Position numbers and translations under genes: made by a program. This document shows positions 9,245 through 18,252 of a stretch of DNA of 64,000 nt, piece by piece (within the stretch, counting starts at the first letter, position 1; each line of letters begins with the position of its first letter). The stretch comes from Variovorax ginsengisoli (GTDB lineage: Bacteria > Pseudomonadota > Gammaproteobacteria > Burkholderiales > Burkholderiaceae_C): the NCBI RefSeq assembly GCF_006438845.1, contig NZ_RCZJ01000001.1:620001-684000 (forward strand), given 5' to 3'. The notes under the pieces were generated by a model, which had not been told where the DNA came from, searched no databases, and saw nothing but the letters and a program-made list of their open reading frames with translations.

Positions 9245-9679
9245 ATGACCGCTATCACTGCCCGTTCCACCGGCGTCACTACCACCTCGACCCAGGACGT
9301 CATTGCCCTGGTCGGCCGGATCCTCATCGCCTACCTCTTCATCCCCGCCGGCTTCGGCAAGCTCATGGGTTTTGCCGGCACCGTGGGTTATGTCGCATCG
9401 AGCGGCCTGCCGCTGCCGCAAGTGGGCGCCGCTCTCGCGATCCTGGTCGAATTGGGCGTCGGCATCGCGTTCCTGCTGGGCTACAAGACCCGTGTCGCGG
9501 CCATCGTGCTGGCGGTGTTCACCGTGCTCGCGGCCTTCTTCTTCCACAAGTACTGGGCCGTGCCGGAAGCCATGAAAATGATGCAGCAGATCAACTTCAA
9601 CAAGAACATCGCCATTGCCGGCGGCCTGCTCGGCTTCGCGGCCTTCGGCCCTGGCCGTCTGAGCATCGACAAGCGCTGA
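9245..9679 (+). CDS. DoxX family membrane protein
   Basis: A 144-residue inner-membrane protein of the DoxX/DoxD family with about four hydrophobic helices. The first runs from about residue 20 and contains GRILIAYLFIPAGFGKL, the conserved N-terminal DoxX block. DoxX proteins are small quinone-linked membrane proteins often found near redox enzymes. The ATG at 9245 follows CAGGAG by five bases. It lies between the first pirin and a flavodoxin-like gene, 25 bases from the latter. The precise activity is unknown. Confidence 0.9.
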   Translation: MTAITARSTGVTTTSTQDVIALVGRILIAYLFIPAGFGKLMGFAGTVGYVASSGLPLPQVGAALAILVELGVGIAFLLGYKTRVAAIVLAVFTVLAAFFFHKYWAVPEAMKMMQQINFNKNIAIAGGLLGFAAFGPGRLSIDKR

Positions 9680-9704
9680 TCCACCGATTCAGGAACCACC
9701 CACC

Positions 9705-10259
9705 ATGTCCAAGATCGCCATCGTCTTCCACTCCGGCTACGGCCATACCCAGCGCGTGGCCCAGGCCGTCGCCGACGGCGCGAGCGCCGAACTGATCGCC
9801 ATCGACGCCGACGGCAACCTGCCCGAAGGCGGATGGGAAACGCTTGCTGCCGCCGACGCCATCGTCTTCGGCTCGCCGACCTACATGGGCGGCCCGAGCT
9901 GGCAGTTCAAGAAGTTCGCCGATGCGTCGTCCAAGGTCTGGTTCACCCAGGGCTGGAAGGACAAGCTGTTCGCAGGCTTCACCAACAGCGCGTCGATGAC
10001 GGGCGACAAGGGCATGACCATGGCGAGCCTCTGGACACTGGCGATGCAGCACAGCGGTCTCTGGATCAGCCAGGGCCTGATGCCGGCCAACACCAAGGCG
10101 TCGGCGCGCGACGCGATCAACTACGTCGGCAGCTACGGCGGTCTGATGACGCAGTCGCCGTCGGACGCCAGCCCCGCCGAGATGTCGAAAGGCGATCTCG
10201 AAACCGCGCGCGTCTTCGGCGAGCGCATTGCGGCCGTGACAACGTCGCGCGCCGCCTGA
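9705..10259 (+). CDS. Flavodoxin family protein (WrbA-like quinone reductase)
   Basis: A 184-residue flavodoxin-fold protein. The FMN phosphate loop is FHSGYGHTQRVA (residues about 8-19), and FGSPTYMGGPS is the second FMN-contact loop typical of WrbA and related NAD(P)H:quinone oxidoreductases. GSYGGLMTQ near the C-terminus is also in the expected place. WrbA-type enzymes reduce quinones by two electrons, preventing semiquinone cycling. It lies 25 bases after doxX and 16 bases before the second pirin, which supports a quinone-detoxification role for the group (inference). Confidence 0.9.
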   Translation: MSKIAIVFHSGYGHTQRVAQAVADGASAELIAIDADGNLPEGGWETLAAADAIVFGSPTYMGGPSWQFKKFADASSKVWFTQGWKDKLFAGFTNSASMTGDKGMTMASLWTLAMQHSGLWISQGLMPANTKASARDAINYVGSYGGLMTQSPSDASPAEMSKGDLETARVFGERIAAVTTSRAA

Positions 10260-10275
10260 ACCCCCGGAGCACACG

Positions 10276-11193
10276 ATGACCGAACCCACGCTTTTGCGCC
10301 CCGCCGACAAAGATCTCGGAGGCGGCTTCAAGGTGCGGCGGCTGCTGCCCTCGGCCAAGCGCCGCTCGGTCGGACCCTTCGTGTTCTTCGACCATTTCGG
10401 CCCGGCGACCGAGAAGCCGGGCACCGAGCACGACGTGCGGCCCCATCCGCATATCGGGCTCGCCACGGTCACGTACCTGTTCGAGGGCGCGATGATGCAT
10501 CGCGACAGCCTCGGCAGCGTGCAGGAAATCCTGCCGGGCGCCATCAATTGGATGACCGCCGGCCGCGGCATCGTGCATTCGGAACGCAAGCCTGAGCGCC
10601 TCCAACACGAAGACTATGTGAATCACGGGTTGCAGTTGTGGGCGGCGCTGCCGCAGGCCTTCGAGGAGGTCGACCCGAGCTTCATCCATACCGCTGCCGA
10701 TGCCATCCCCGAAGTCGACGAGCAGGGCGTGCGGGTGCGGGTGCTGATCGGTGAAGCATTCGGCGCCGCTTCCCCGGTAGCGACCTTCGCACCGACGCTC
10801 TACCTGGACATCGCGCTGCCGGCGGGTGCGTCTTTCGCGCTGCCCGCGCTGGCGGATGAACTGGCGGTGTATGCCGTGAATGGCGGCGTGACGATCGACG
10901 ACACGCGGGTCGAGGCCCACGTCATGGCGGCTTTGCCAGATGGACAAGGCGCCACCTTGACGGCCAGCGAGCCTGTCCGGGTGATGGTGGTCGGCGGCGC
11001 GCCGCTCGATGGCCCGCGCTTCATCACCTGGAATTTCGTCTCGAGCCGTCGAGAGCGGATTCTTCAGGCCGGCGAAGATTGGTCGGCCCAACGCATGGGC
11101 CATGTGCCGGGCGAGACCGAATTCATTCCACTGCCTGGCCATCCGTTCGAGGTGCAGAGTCCGACGCCGGATACCGGCACGACGCCAACCTGA
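10276..11193 (+). CDS. Pirin family protein, second copy
   Basis: A 305-residue pirin, longer than and distinct from the one at 8476. Metal-binding residues are in RPHPHIGLATVTY (two His) and TAGRGIVHSERK (His and Glu). The C-terminal region includes a pirin C domain with a short tail beyond it. A GGAG precedes the ATG by six bases. It is the last gene of the redox group and is followed by a convergent small gene. Two pirins in one operon suggest different substrates or a heteromeric role; neither can be shown from sequence. Confidence 0.92.
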   Translation: MTEPTLLRPADKDLGGGFKVRRLLPSAKRRSVGPFVFFDHFGPATEKPGTEHDVRPHPHIGLATVTYLFEGAMMHRDSLGSVQEILPGAINWMTAGRGIVHSERKPERLQHEDYVNHGLQLWAALPQAFEEVDPSFIHTAADAIPEVDEQGVRVRVLIGEAFGAASPVATFAPTLYLDIALPAGASFALPALADELAVYAVNGGVTIDDTRVEAHVMAALPDGQGATLTASEPVRVMVVGGAPLDGPRFITWNFVSSRRERILQAGEDWSAQRMGHVPGETEFIPLPGHPFEVQSPTPDTGTTPT

Positions 11194-11209
11194 GATTCGT
11201 TGGCCGCGC

Positions 11210-11386
11210 TCAGCTGCCCTTTTCCGGCGTCTTGGACTCGCGGTCGCCGGGCTCGTGCAGCTTCTTGTTCTGCACCTTCTTCATCATCTCTTCGCCCTCG
11301 GTGTCCTTGCCGTCGCTGGGCACGGCTTCTTCCTGGGTCGGTTCCGGTTCTTCATGCTTCGTGCTGGGGGGTGTCGGGTGGGTCAT
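11210..11386 (-). CDS. Small highly charged hypothetical protein, 58 residues
   Basis: A short gene starting at an ATG at 11386 with GGAGAG four bases upstream and ending in TGA. The product is almost entirely hydrophilic: Glu, Lys, Asp, Pro, Thr and Ser dominate, with only a few hydrophobic residues, no Cys and no Trp. The first half is acidic and proline-rich (PTPPSTKHEEPEPTQEE); the second half is lysine-rich. It is probably disordered. It lies between the second pirin gene (convergent) and the BpeT-like LysR gene. The clean RBS and absence of a competing longer gene on either strand support it. Confidence 0.6.
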   Translation of the reverse strand: MTHPTPPSTKHEEPEPTQEEAVPSDGKDTEGEEMMKKVQNKKLHEPGDRESKTPEKGS

Positions 11387-11492
11387 GGTTCTCTCCGAAT
11401 GGATGGCGTGACCATCGGTCAGCCGCTCGGCTTGCCCGTTCGGCGAAGCGCCTCAATGCCCGTCAGCGAGAACCCACAATGCAGTGGCGGCT

Positions 11493-12407
11493 TCAGCTCC
11501 GCTGCAGTTGCGGATGCTGGGAAAACAGCTCGGCCGTCCAGTCGACGAAGGCGCGCACCTTGGCGCTGAGATGTCGGTTCGGCGGGTAGACCACGTAGAT
11601 CGGCAGCGGCTCGCGCGTCCAGTCGGGGAGGATCTGCACGAGCTCGCCCGCGTCAAGGTAGGGCTGTGCGACGAAGGTCACCATTTGCGAGGCGCCCAAG
11701 CCGGCCAGCACGGCCACCGTGTGCGAGTTGCTCTCGTTGACGGCCAGTCGGTACGGCGCGTTGGGCTCGATGTGCTCGCCGTCCTTGTTGAACTCCAGCG
11801 GATACATGCGCCGGGTGTTGCCCGAGAAGTGATTCACCACGCGATGGCTCTTCTCCAGGTCATGGGGATGCATCGGGGTCCCGTGGCGCCGGATGTACGC
11901 CGGTGCGGCGACGTTCACGAAGGGCAGGTGGCCGATGCGGCGCGCCACGAGCGATTGGTCGGTGATCTCGCCCACGCGGATCACGCAGTCCACGTTGTCG
12001 GCGATCAGGTCGACGATGCGGTCGGACACGCCCATGTCCAGCTGGATGTCGGGATAGCGCTCCTGGAACCCCTCGATCGCCGGTATCAGCAGCAGCGTGG
12101 CCACGGACGACCCCACGTCGATGCGCAGCCGCCCGGACGGGTTGGCCTGCGCATTGGTCATGCTGGCGTCGAGATCGTCCAGGTCGGTGAGCAGCCGAGA
12201 GGCGCGTTCGTAATAGGCCGCGCCGTCGGGCGTGACGGTCACGCGGCGGGTGGTGCGGTTGAGCAGCTTCACGCGCACGCGTGCCTCGAGCGCCTGGATC
12301 TGCTTGGTGACGGTGCCCTTGGGCAGCGCCAGCGAATCGGCGGCCCGCGTGAAGCTCCCGGTCTCCACGACCCGGGAGAACACCCGCATTGCCTGGATCT
12401 GGTCCAT
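11493..12407 (-). CDS. LysR-family regulator of the RND efflux operon (BpeT/CeoR-like)
   Basis: A 304-residue LysR regulator whose N-terminus MDQIQAMRVFSRVVETGSF is typical of the CrgA/BpeT-like subgroup. The HTH covers about residues 18-40, and the rest is an effector domain. It is transcribed away from a lipase-like gene and a complete RND pump. In Burkholderia the same order (LysR, llpE, adaptor, pump, outer-membrane protein) is bpeT-llpE-bpeE-bpeF-oprC (or ceo/opcM), induced by salicylate and some drugs. By position it should control this pump. I could not find a convincing LysR box in the 188-base gap. Confidence 0.9.
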   Translation of the reverse strand: MDQIQAMRVFSRVVETGSFTRAADSLALPKGTVTKQIQALEARVRVKLLNRTTRRVTVTPDGAAYYERASRLLTDLDDLDASMTNAQANPSGRLRIDVGSSVATLLLIPAIEGFQERYPDIQLDMGVSDRIVDLIADNVDCVIRVGEITDQSLVARRIGHLPFVNVAAPAYIRRHGTPMHPHDLEKSHRVVNHFSGNTRRMYPLEFNKDGEHIEPNAPYRLAVNESNSHTVAVLAGLGASQMVTFVAQPYLDAGELVQILPDWTREPLPIYVVYPPNRHLSAKVRAFVDWTAELFSQHPQLQRS

Positions 12408-12595
12408 GGGTTTTCCTGCTTCTCTGTCTTATGGGTTTGTGGCAGCTCCCCGCTGCGTGGGCGGATTCTCACACGCACATGCGCCCCGATTGTTGTCCGC
12501 AAGGAAACGGTGAGATGGCAAAGTGCCTGTTTGGATGCGATGCAGCACCCGTACATTTCATCCATCGTTCATCCACCTCCGTCCACAGGTTCACC

Positions 12596-13495
12596 ATGTC
12601 CACCCGCTCGATGCCCAGTGCCAAAGAACAGCCGGCCATTGCCTCCAACCAGGCAGGGGAAAGCGACATCACGATCCTGCTGCCCAAGCGCGAGCCGGTG
12701 TCCGCGCGCACTTATGGCGTGTCGAACGCCAAGGGCGTCCGTGGCGCCGAGGCAGAGCGACCTCTCGTCCTGCACTTTCACGGCGGCAACTTCGCCAGCG
12801 GTGACCTGGACGACGGTCGCTGCGTGGCACGCATGCTGGTGAGTGCGGGTGCGACGGTGGTGTCCATGGCCTACCCGCTGGCTCCCCTGCACCCGTTCCC
12901 GGATGCGATCGAGGTGGGTTACGAGGCGCTGGAGTGGCTCTACAAGCAGCGTACCAAGCTGGCGGGCAAGGGCGCGCGAGTCTATCTGGCGGGCGAAGAG
13001 GCAGGCGGCAACCTGGCGGCATCGCTCGCGCTGATTGCTCGCGACCGGGCCCACCCGCCGCTCGCCGGGCAGATCCTGCTGTCGCCGATGCTCGACCCGT
13101 GCGCCGGCACGGCCTCGCTTCGCAAGGCCACCGGCGACGCCACCGACTGCAAGTACAGCGAAGGCTGGCAGCAGTACCTGCGGTGTCCGCGCGACGCCGA
13201 GCACCCGTACGCGGTGCCGGGTTCGTCGCGTCGGCTGGCCGACCTGGCGCCCACGCTGGTCCTGGTCGGTCAGGACGATCCGATGCGCGACGAGGCGCTG
13301 CTCTACGCCAAGCGGCTCGAAGGTGCGGGCATCCCGGTGCGCAGCGAGGTGCTCGGTGCCGCGCAGGGCTGGCCCGAGGCACTGACCGATCCGGCAACCG
13401 CCTCGGAATGTCCTTGCGCCATCGCAGTGGCAAAGCAGTTCCGCGATTTCTTCGCTGTCACGCGGGCGCCGTCCGCCCCGCAACCGCCGCACTAG
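12596..13495 (+). CDS. Alpha/beta-hydrolase-fold lipase-like protein with degenerate active site (LlpE-like)
   Basis: A 299-residue protein of the hormone-sensitive-lipase type. The oxyanion motif HGGN is at residues 62-65 and the acid block GQDDPMRDEA is kept (Asp228). The nucleophile elbow, normally G-D-S-A-G-G, reads G133-E-E-A-G-G, so Glu135 replaces Ser, and the usual HGF near the end is Q257-G-W, so the His is gone too. The fold is intact and codon use normal, so it is a likely pseudoenzyme. It sits between the LysR gene and the RND pump, as llpE does in Burkholderia. The start is uncertain: the frame is open to 12389 and the RBS before 12596 is weak. Confidence 0.8.
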   Translation: MSTRSMPSAKEQPAIASNQAGESDITILLPKREPVSARTYGVSNAKGVRGAEAERPLVLHFHGGNFASGDLDDGRCVARMLVSAGATVVSMAYPLAPLHPFPDAIEVGYEALEWLYKQRTKLAGKGARVYLAGEEAGGNLAASLALIARDRAHPPLAGQILLSPMLDPCAGTASLRKATGDATDCKYSEGWQQYLRCPRDAEHPYAVPGSSRRLADLAPTLVLVGQDDPMRDEALLYAKRLEGAGIPVRSEVLGAAQGWPEALTDPATASECPCAIAVAKQFRDFFAVTRAPSAPQPPH

Positions 13496-13653
13496 GCGCC
13501 GGCCGGTCTGCGCTCTCGCGAGCCGCCGGCATCGACCCTCACTGAACCGATCAAGGCCACCGGCGACCCCGGCGGCCCGACCCCTTGTCGCCCGACGTAC
13601 CGCGTCGGATGGCCCTTTGCATTCAAAAAACTCTCAAGAGGACGGAAACCATC

Positions 13654-14901
13654 ATGAACAAGCACAACGCACAACCTGTCGCTACCACCCGCCGCGGTGT
13701 CTGGCCCGCCGTCACCGCGCTGACCGCGGCGGCCGCCATCGTCTCGGCCGTGTTCGGCCTGCGCCCCACCGAGGCCGAGGCCAACACGCCGACGGCCAGT
13801 GCGCCGCAAGCCACGCCGGTTTCCGTCGCCAACGTCGCGCAGACCGACATCACCGCTTGGGACGAGTTCTCGGGGCGGCTCGAAGCGGTGGAGCGGGTCG
13901 ACGTGCGCTCCCGCGTGGCGGGCGCCGTGCAGGCGGTGCACTTCAAGGAAGGTTCCCTGGTGAAGAAGGGTGATCTGTTGATCACCATCGATCCGGCGCC
14001 GTACGCGGCCGACGTCGATCGCGCCGAGGCGCAGGTCGCGTCGGCCCAAGCCCGCACGGCCTTCAGCCGCAGCGAGCAGGAGCGCGCCAAGCGTCTGTGG
14101 GACGAGCAGGCGATCGCCCAGCGCGAGCTCGACGAGCGCACCAATGCCGGCCGCGAGGCCGAGGCCAACCTGCGCGCTGCACAAGCCTCGCTGCAGAGCG
14201 CGCGCCTGAGCCTGGGCTACACGCAGGTGAAGGCACCGGTCTCGGGTCGCATCGGCCGGATCGAGGTCACGGTCGGCAATCTGGTGGCCGCCGGCCCCGG
14301 CGCGCCGGTGCTGACCACGCTGGTGTCGGTCAGCCCGATCTACGCGAGCTTCGACGCCGACGAGCAGATCGTCGGCAAGGCGCTCAAGGACATGGCCGGC
14401 AATGGCGCCACCGCGCGCATGGCGGTCGACCAGATTCCCGTGCAAATGGGCACCGCCGCGAGCAACGGCACGCCTTTCGAAGGCAAGCTGCAGCTCATCG
14501 ACAACCAGGTCGACGCCCGCAGCGGCACGGTGCGCGTGCGCGCCGCGTTCGACAACAAGGACGGCGCGCTCATTCCCGGCCAGTTCGCCCGCATCCGCAT
14601 GGGCCAGGCCCACACCAGCAGCGTGATGCTGGTGAGCGAACGCGCCATCGGCACCGACCAGAACAAGCGCTTCGTGATGGTCGTCAACGCCGAGAACAAG
14701 ACCGAGTACCGCGAAGTGACGCTCGGCGCGCCGGCCAACGGGCTGCGCGTTGTCACCCAGGGCCTGAAGGCAGGAGAGCGCGTGGTGGTCAATGGACTGC
14801 AGCACGTGCGCCCGGGCAGCCTGGTCGCGCCGACCACGGTGCCGATGGACGCGGCCCAGGCCAAGGCGCAGGCCGCCGCCACCAAGGTCGCCGCGAACTG
14901 A
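13654..14901 (+). CDS. RND efflux periplasmic adaptor (MexE/BpeE-like)
   Basis: The membrane-fusion subunit of a tripartite drug pump, 415 residues. The N-terminus has a hydrophobic signal or anchor (residues about 14-38) without a lipobox Cys. Then come the first half of the lipoyl domain (DVRSRVAGAVQAVHFKEGSLVKKGD), a helical hairpin with coiled-coil character (about 105-175), the second lipoyl half (TQVKAPVSGRIGRI) and a beta-barrel. It bridges the inner-membrane pump and the outer-membrane channel. AGAGGAC precedes the ATG at 13654. It is followed 37 bases later by the pump gene, so the two are co-transcribed. Confidence 0.93.
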   Translation: MNKHNAQPVATTRRGVWPAVTALTAAAAIVSAVFGLRPTEAEANTPTASAPQATPVSVANVAQTDITAWDEFSGRLEAVERVDVRSRVAGAVQAVHFKEGSLVKKGDLLITIDPAPYAADVDRAEAQVASAQARTAFSRSEQERAKRLWDEQAIAQRELDERTNAGREAEANLRAAQASLQSARLSLGYTQVKAPVSGRIGRIEVTVGNLVAAGPGAPVLTTLVSVSPIYASFDADEQIVGKALKDMAGNGATARMAVDQIPVQMGTAASNGTPFEGKLQLIDNQVDARSGTVRVRAAFDNKDGALIPGQFARIRMGQAHTSSVMLVSERAIGTDQNKRFVMVVNAENKTEYREVTLGAPANGLRVVTQGLKAGERVVVNGLQHVRPGSLVAPTTVPMDAAQAKAQAAATKVAAN

Positions 14902-14938
14902 TCGGCGAAGCCGCCCTGCGGCCTCAAGAAAGAACACC

Positions 14939-17900
14939 ATGAACCTCTCCAAATTCTTCATCGACAGGCCGATCTTTGCCGGCGTGCTGTCGGTGCTGAT
15001 CGTCATCGCCGGGCTGATCGCCATGCGCGTGCTGCCGATCTCCGAATACCCCGAAGTCGCACCGCCCCAGGTGGTGGTCCGTGCCCAATACCCGGGCGCC
15101 AACCCCAAGGTGATTGCCGAGACGGTGGCGACGCCGATCGAGGAGCAGATCAACGGCGTCGAAGGCATGCTCTACATGGGCAGCCAGGCCACGACCGACG
15201 GCGTCATGACGCTGACGGTGACCTTCAAGCTGGGCACCGACCCCGACAAGGCGCAGCAGCTGGTGCAGAACCGCGTCTCGCAGGCCGAACCGCGCCTGCC
15301 CGAAGAAGTGCGCCGGCTCGGCATCACCACCATCAAGAGCGCGCCCGACCTGACGATGGTCGTGCACATGGTGTCGCCCAACGACCGCTACGACATGAAC
15401 TACCTGCGCAACTACGCGGTGCTCAACGTCAAGGACCGGCTGGCGCGCATCGGCGGCGTGGGCCAGGTGCAGGTCTTCGGCGGCGGCGACTACGCGATGC
15501 GGGTCTGGCTCGATCCGCAGAAGGTCGCGCAGCGCGGCCTCTCGGCGAGCGACGTGGTCGCGGCCATCCGTGGCCAGAACATCCAGGCGGCGGCTGGCGT
15601 GGTTGGCGCTTCGCCGGGCCTGCCGGGCGTCGACATGCAGTTGTCGATCAACGCACAGGGGCGTTTGCAGAGCGAAGAAGAGTTCGGCGACATCATCGTG
15701 AAGACGGGTGCCGACGGCGGCGCCACCCAGGTCACCCGTCTGCGCGACATCGGCCGCCTTGAAATGGGCGCGGCCGAGTACTCGCTGCGTTCGCTGCTGA
15801 ACAACGACGCGGCGGTCGGAATGGGCGTGTTCCAGTCGCCGGGTTCCAACGCGCTCAACATCTCGCGCGACGTGCGCGCCACCATGGACGAGCTCGCCAA
15901 GAACATGCCCGAAGGCGTGGAATACCGCATCGCCTACGATCCGACGCAGTTCGTGCGCGCCTCCATCGAATCGGTGGTGCACACGCTGCTCGAGGCCATC
16001 CTGCTGGTGGTGCTGGTCGTGATCCTGTTCCTGCAGACCTGGCGCGCGTCGATCATTCCGCTGCTGGCCGTGCCGGTGTCGGTGGTCGGCACGTTCGCGG
16101 TGCTGCACACCCTCGGCTTCTCGATCAATGCGCTTTCGCTGTTCGGGCTGGTGCTGGCGATCGGCATCGTGGTCGACGACGCCATCGTGGTGGTGGAGAA
16201 CGTCGAGCGCAACATCGAGGCTGGCTTGAGTCCGCGCGACGCCACCTACCGCGCCATGCGCGAGGTGTCGGGGCCCATCATCGCCATCGCGCTGGTGCTG
16301 GTCGCCGTGTTCGTGCCGCTGGCCTTCATCAGCGGCTTGACCGGGCAGTTCTACAAGCAGTTCGCGGTGACCATTGCGATCTCGACGGTGATCTCGGCGA
16401 TCAACTCGCTCACGCTGTCGCCCGCGCTCGCCGCCTTGCTGCTGCGCGGCCATGACCAGCCGAAGGATGCGCTCACGCGCTTCATGGACAAGTACCTCGG
16501 CTGGCTGTTCCGCGGCTTCAACACGCTGTTCCATCGCGGTTCGGAGGCCTACAGCGGCGGCGTCAAGAACGTCATCGGCCGCAAGGCGCTGATGCTGGTG
16601 ATCTACCTCGCGTTGATCGGCGTGACCTTCGGCCTCTTCAAGGCGGTGCCGAGCGGCTTCGTGCCGGCGCAGGACAAGCAGTACCTGATCGGCTTCGCGC
16701 AGCTGCCCGACGGCGCCACGCTCGACCGCACCGAAGACGTGATCCACCGCATGGGCGAGATCATGAAGAAGAACCCGAACGTGGAAGACGCGCTCGCGTT
16801 CCCCGGCCTGTCGATCAACGGCTTCACCAACAGCTCGAACTCCGGCATCGTCTTCGCGACGCTCAAGCCTTTCGCCGAGCGCAAGAACGCCGACCAGAGC
16901 GGCGGTGCGGTGGCGGGCCAGCTCAACGGCGCCTTCGCCAGCATCCAGGACGCGTTCATCGTGATGTTCCCGCCGCCACCGGTGGCGGGCCTCGGCACCA
17001 CCGGCGGCTTCAAGCTGCAGCTGGAAGACCGTGCCTCGCTCGGCTACGACCAGATGGACGCCGCGGTGAAAGGCTTCATGGCCAAGGCGGCGACCGCGCC
17101 CGAACTGGCCGGCATGTTCACCAGCTGGCAGGTCAACGTGCCGCAGCTGTACGCGGACATCGACCGCACCAAGGCGCGCCAGCTGGGCGTGCCGGTGACC
17201 GACATCTTCGACACCATGCAGATCTACCTCGGCAGCCTGTACGCGAACGACTTCAACAAGTTCGGCCGCACGTACTCGGTGCGGGTCCAGGCCGATGCGC
17301 CGTACCGCGCACGCGCCGAAGACGTGGGCCTGCTCAAGGTGCGCTCGAACACGGGCGAGATGGTGCCGCTGTCGGCACTGATGAAGGTCAATTCGACCTT
17401 CGGCCCCGAGCGCGCCATGCGCTACAACGGCTATCTCGCAGCCGACGTCAACGGTGGCGCCGCGCCCGGCTACTCGTCGGGCCAGGCGCAGGACGCGATC
17501 GAGCGCATCGCCAAGGAGACCTTGCCGCAGGGCATCACCTACGAATGGACCGAGCTGACCTACCAGGAAATCCTGGCCGGCAACTCCGCCTTCCTGGTGT
17601 TCCCGCTGGCCATCCTGCTGGTGTTCCTGGTGCTTGCCGCGCAGTACGAGAGCCTGACACTGCCGCTGTCGATCATCCTGATCGTGCCGATGGGGCTGCT
17701 CGCCGCCATGACCGGCGTCTGGATATCGGGGGGTGACAACAACGTCTTCACGCAGATCGGGCTGATCGTGCTGGTGGGCTTGAGTGCGAAGAACGCGATC
17801 CTGATCGTGGAGTTCGCGCGGGAGCTCGAGTTCGCCGGGCGAACGCCGGTTCAGGCCGCGATCGAGGCCAGCCGGCTGCGGCTGCGCCCCATCCTGATGA

Positions 17901-18220
17901 CCTCGCTGGCTTTCGTGATGGGCGTGCTGCCCCTGGTGCTCTCGACCGGTGCCGGTGCGGAAATGCGCAGCGCGATGGGCGTGGCGGTGTTCGCCGGGAT
18001 GATCGGCGTGACGGCCTTCGGCCTGTTCCTCACGCCGGTGTTCTACGTGACGCTGCGCCGCCTCACCGGCAACAAGCCGCTCAAGCAGCACGGCGAAGTG
18101 CCGCACGACGTCGAGGCTTTCGCCCCGGCCGGCGACCTCTCCGTGTCGCACGCCTCCCATGCCGTCGGCGGTGGCGCGCTGCGCCCGCAGCCGTCGGCCC
18201 CGCGCCATCCCCAAGAGTGA
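14939..18220 (+). CDS. RND efflux pump, inner-membrane subunit (MexF/BpeF-like)
   Basis: A 1093-residue hydrophobe/amphiphile exporter (HAE1) with 12 transmembrane helices and two large periplasmic loops. The N-terminus MNLSKFFIDRPIFAGVLSV is typical of the MexF branch. The proton-relay pair is in the fourth helix block GIVVDDAIVVVENVE; the second-half relay Lys region GLSAKNAILIVEFA is also present. The last ~45 residues are a hydrophilic tail beyond the last helix. The first ATG with family similarity is at 14939. It works with the preceding adaptor and the following outer-membrane factor. Substrates are likely amphiphilic drugs such as chloramphenicol, trimethoprim or quinolones by analogy with MexEF and BpeEF (inference). 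Confidence 0.96.
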   Translation: MNLSKFFIDRPIFAGVLSVLIVIAGLIAMRVLPISEYPEVAPPQVVVRAQYPGANPKVIAETVATPIEEQINGVEGMLYMGSQATTDGVMTLTVTFKLGTDPDKAQQLVQNRVSQAEPRLPEEVRRLGITTIKSAPDLTMVVHMVSPNDRYDMNYLRNYAVLNVKDRLARIGGVGQVQVFGGGDYAMRVWLDPQKVAQRGLSASDVVAAIRGQNIQAAAGVVGASPGLPGVDMQLSINAQGRLQSEEEFGDIIVKTGADGGATQVTRLRDIGRLEMGAAEYSLRSLLNNDAAVGMGVFQSPGSNALNISRDVRATMDELAKNMPEGVEYRIAYDPTQFVRASIESVVHTLLEAILLVVLVVILFLQTWRASIIPLLAVPVSVVGTFAVLHTLGFSINALSLFGLVLAIGIVVDDAIVVVENVERNIEAGLSPRDATYRAMREVSGPIIAIALVLVAVFVPLAFISGLTGQFYKQFAVTIAISTVISAINSLTLSPALAALLLRGHDQPKDALTRFMDKYLGWLFRGFNTLFHRGSEAYSGGVKNVIGRKALMLVIYLALIGVTFGLFKAVPSGFVPAQDKQYLIGFAQLPDGATLDRTEDVIHRMGEIMKKNPNVEDALAFPGLSINGFTNSSNSGIVFATLKPFAERKNADQSGGAVAGQLNGAFASIQDAFIVMFPPPPVAGLGTTGGFKLQLEDRASLGYDQMDAAVKGFMAKAATAPELAGMFTSWQVNVPQLYADIDRTKARQLGVPVTDIFDTMQIYLGSLYANDFNKFGRTYSVRVQADAPYRARAEDVGLLKVRSNTGEMVPLSALMKVNSTFGPERAMRYNGYLAADVNGGAAPGYSSGQAQDAIERIAKETLPQGITYEWTELTYQEILAGNSAFLVFPLAILLVFLVLAAQYESLTLPLSIILIVPMGLLAAMTGVWISGGDNNVFTQIGLIVLVGLSAKNAILIVEFARELEFAGRTPVQAAIEASRLRLRPILMTSLAFVMGVLPLVLSTGAGAEMRSAMGVAVFAGMIGVTAFGLFLTPVFYVTLRRLTGNKPLKQHGEVPHDVEAFAPAGDLSVSHASHAVGGGALRPQPSAPRHPQE

Positions 18221-18252
18221 GCGCGCTCGCCTCACCGATTCAGGAGTTCCTC

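Noticed and set aside
14924..18235. A 1103-codon open frame antisense to the RND pump gene
   Set aside because: It mirrors the pump gene and is rich in His, Arg and Asp with no family pattern; such frames arise from strong G/C bias at third positions.
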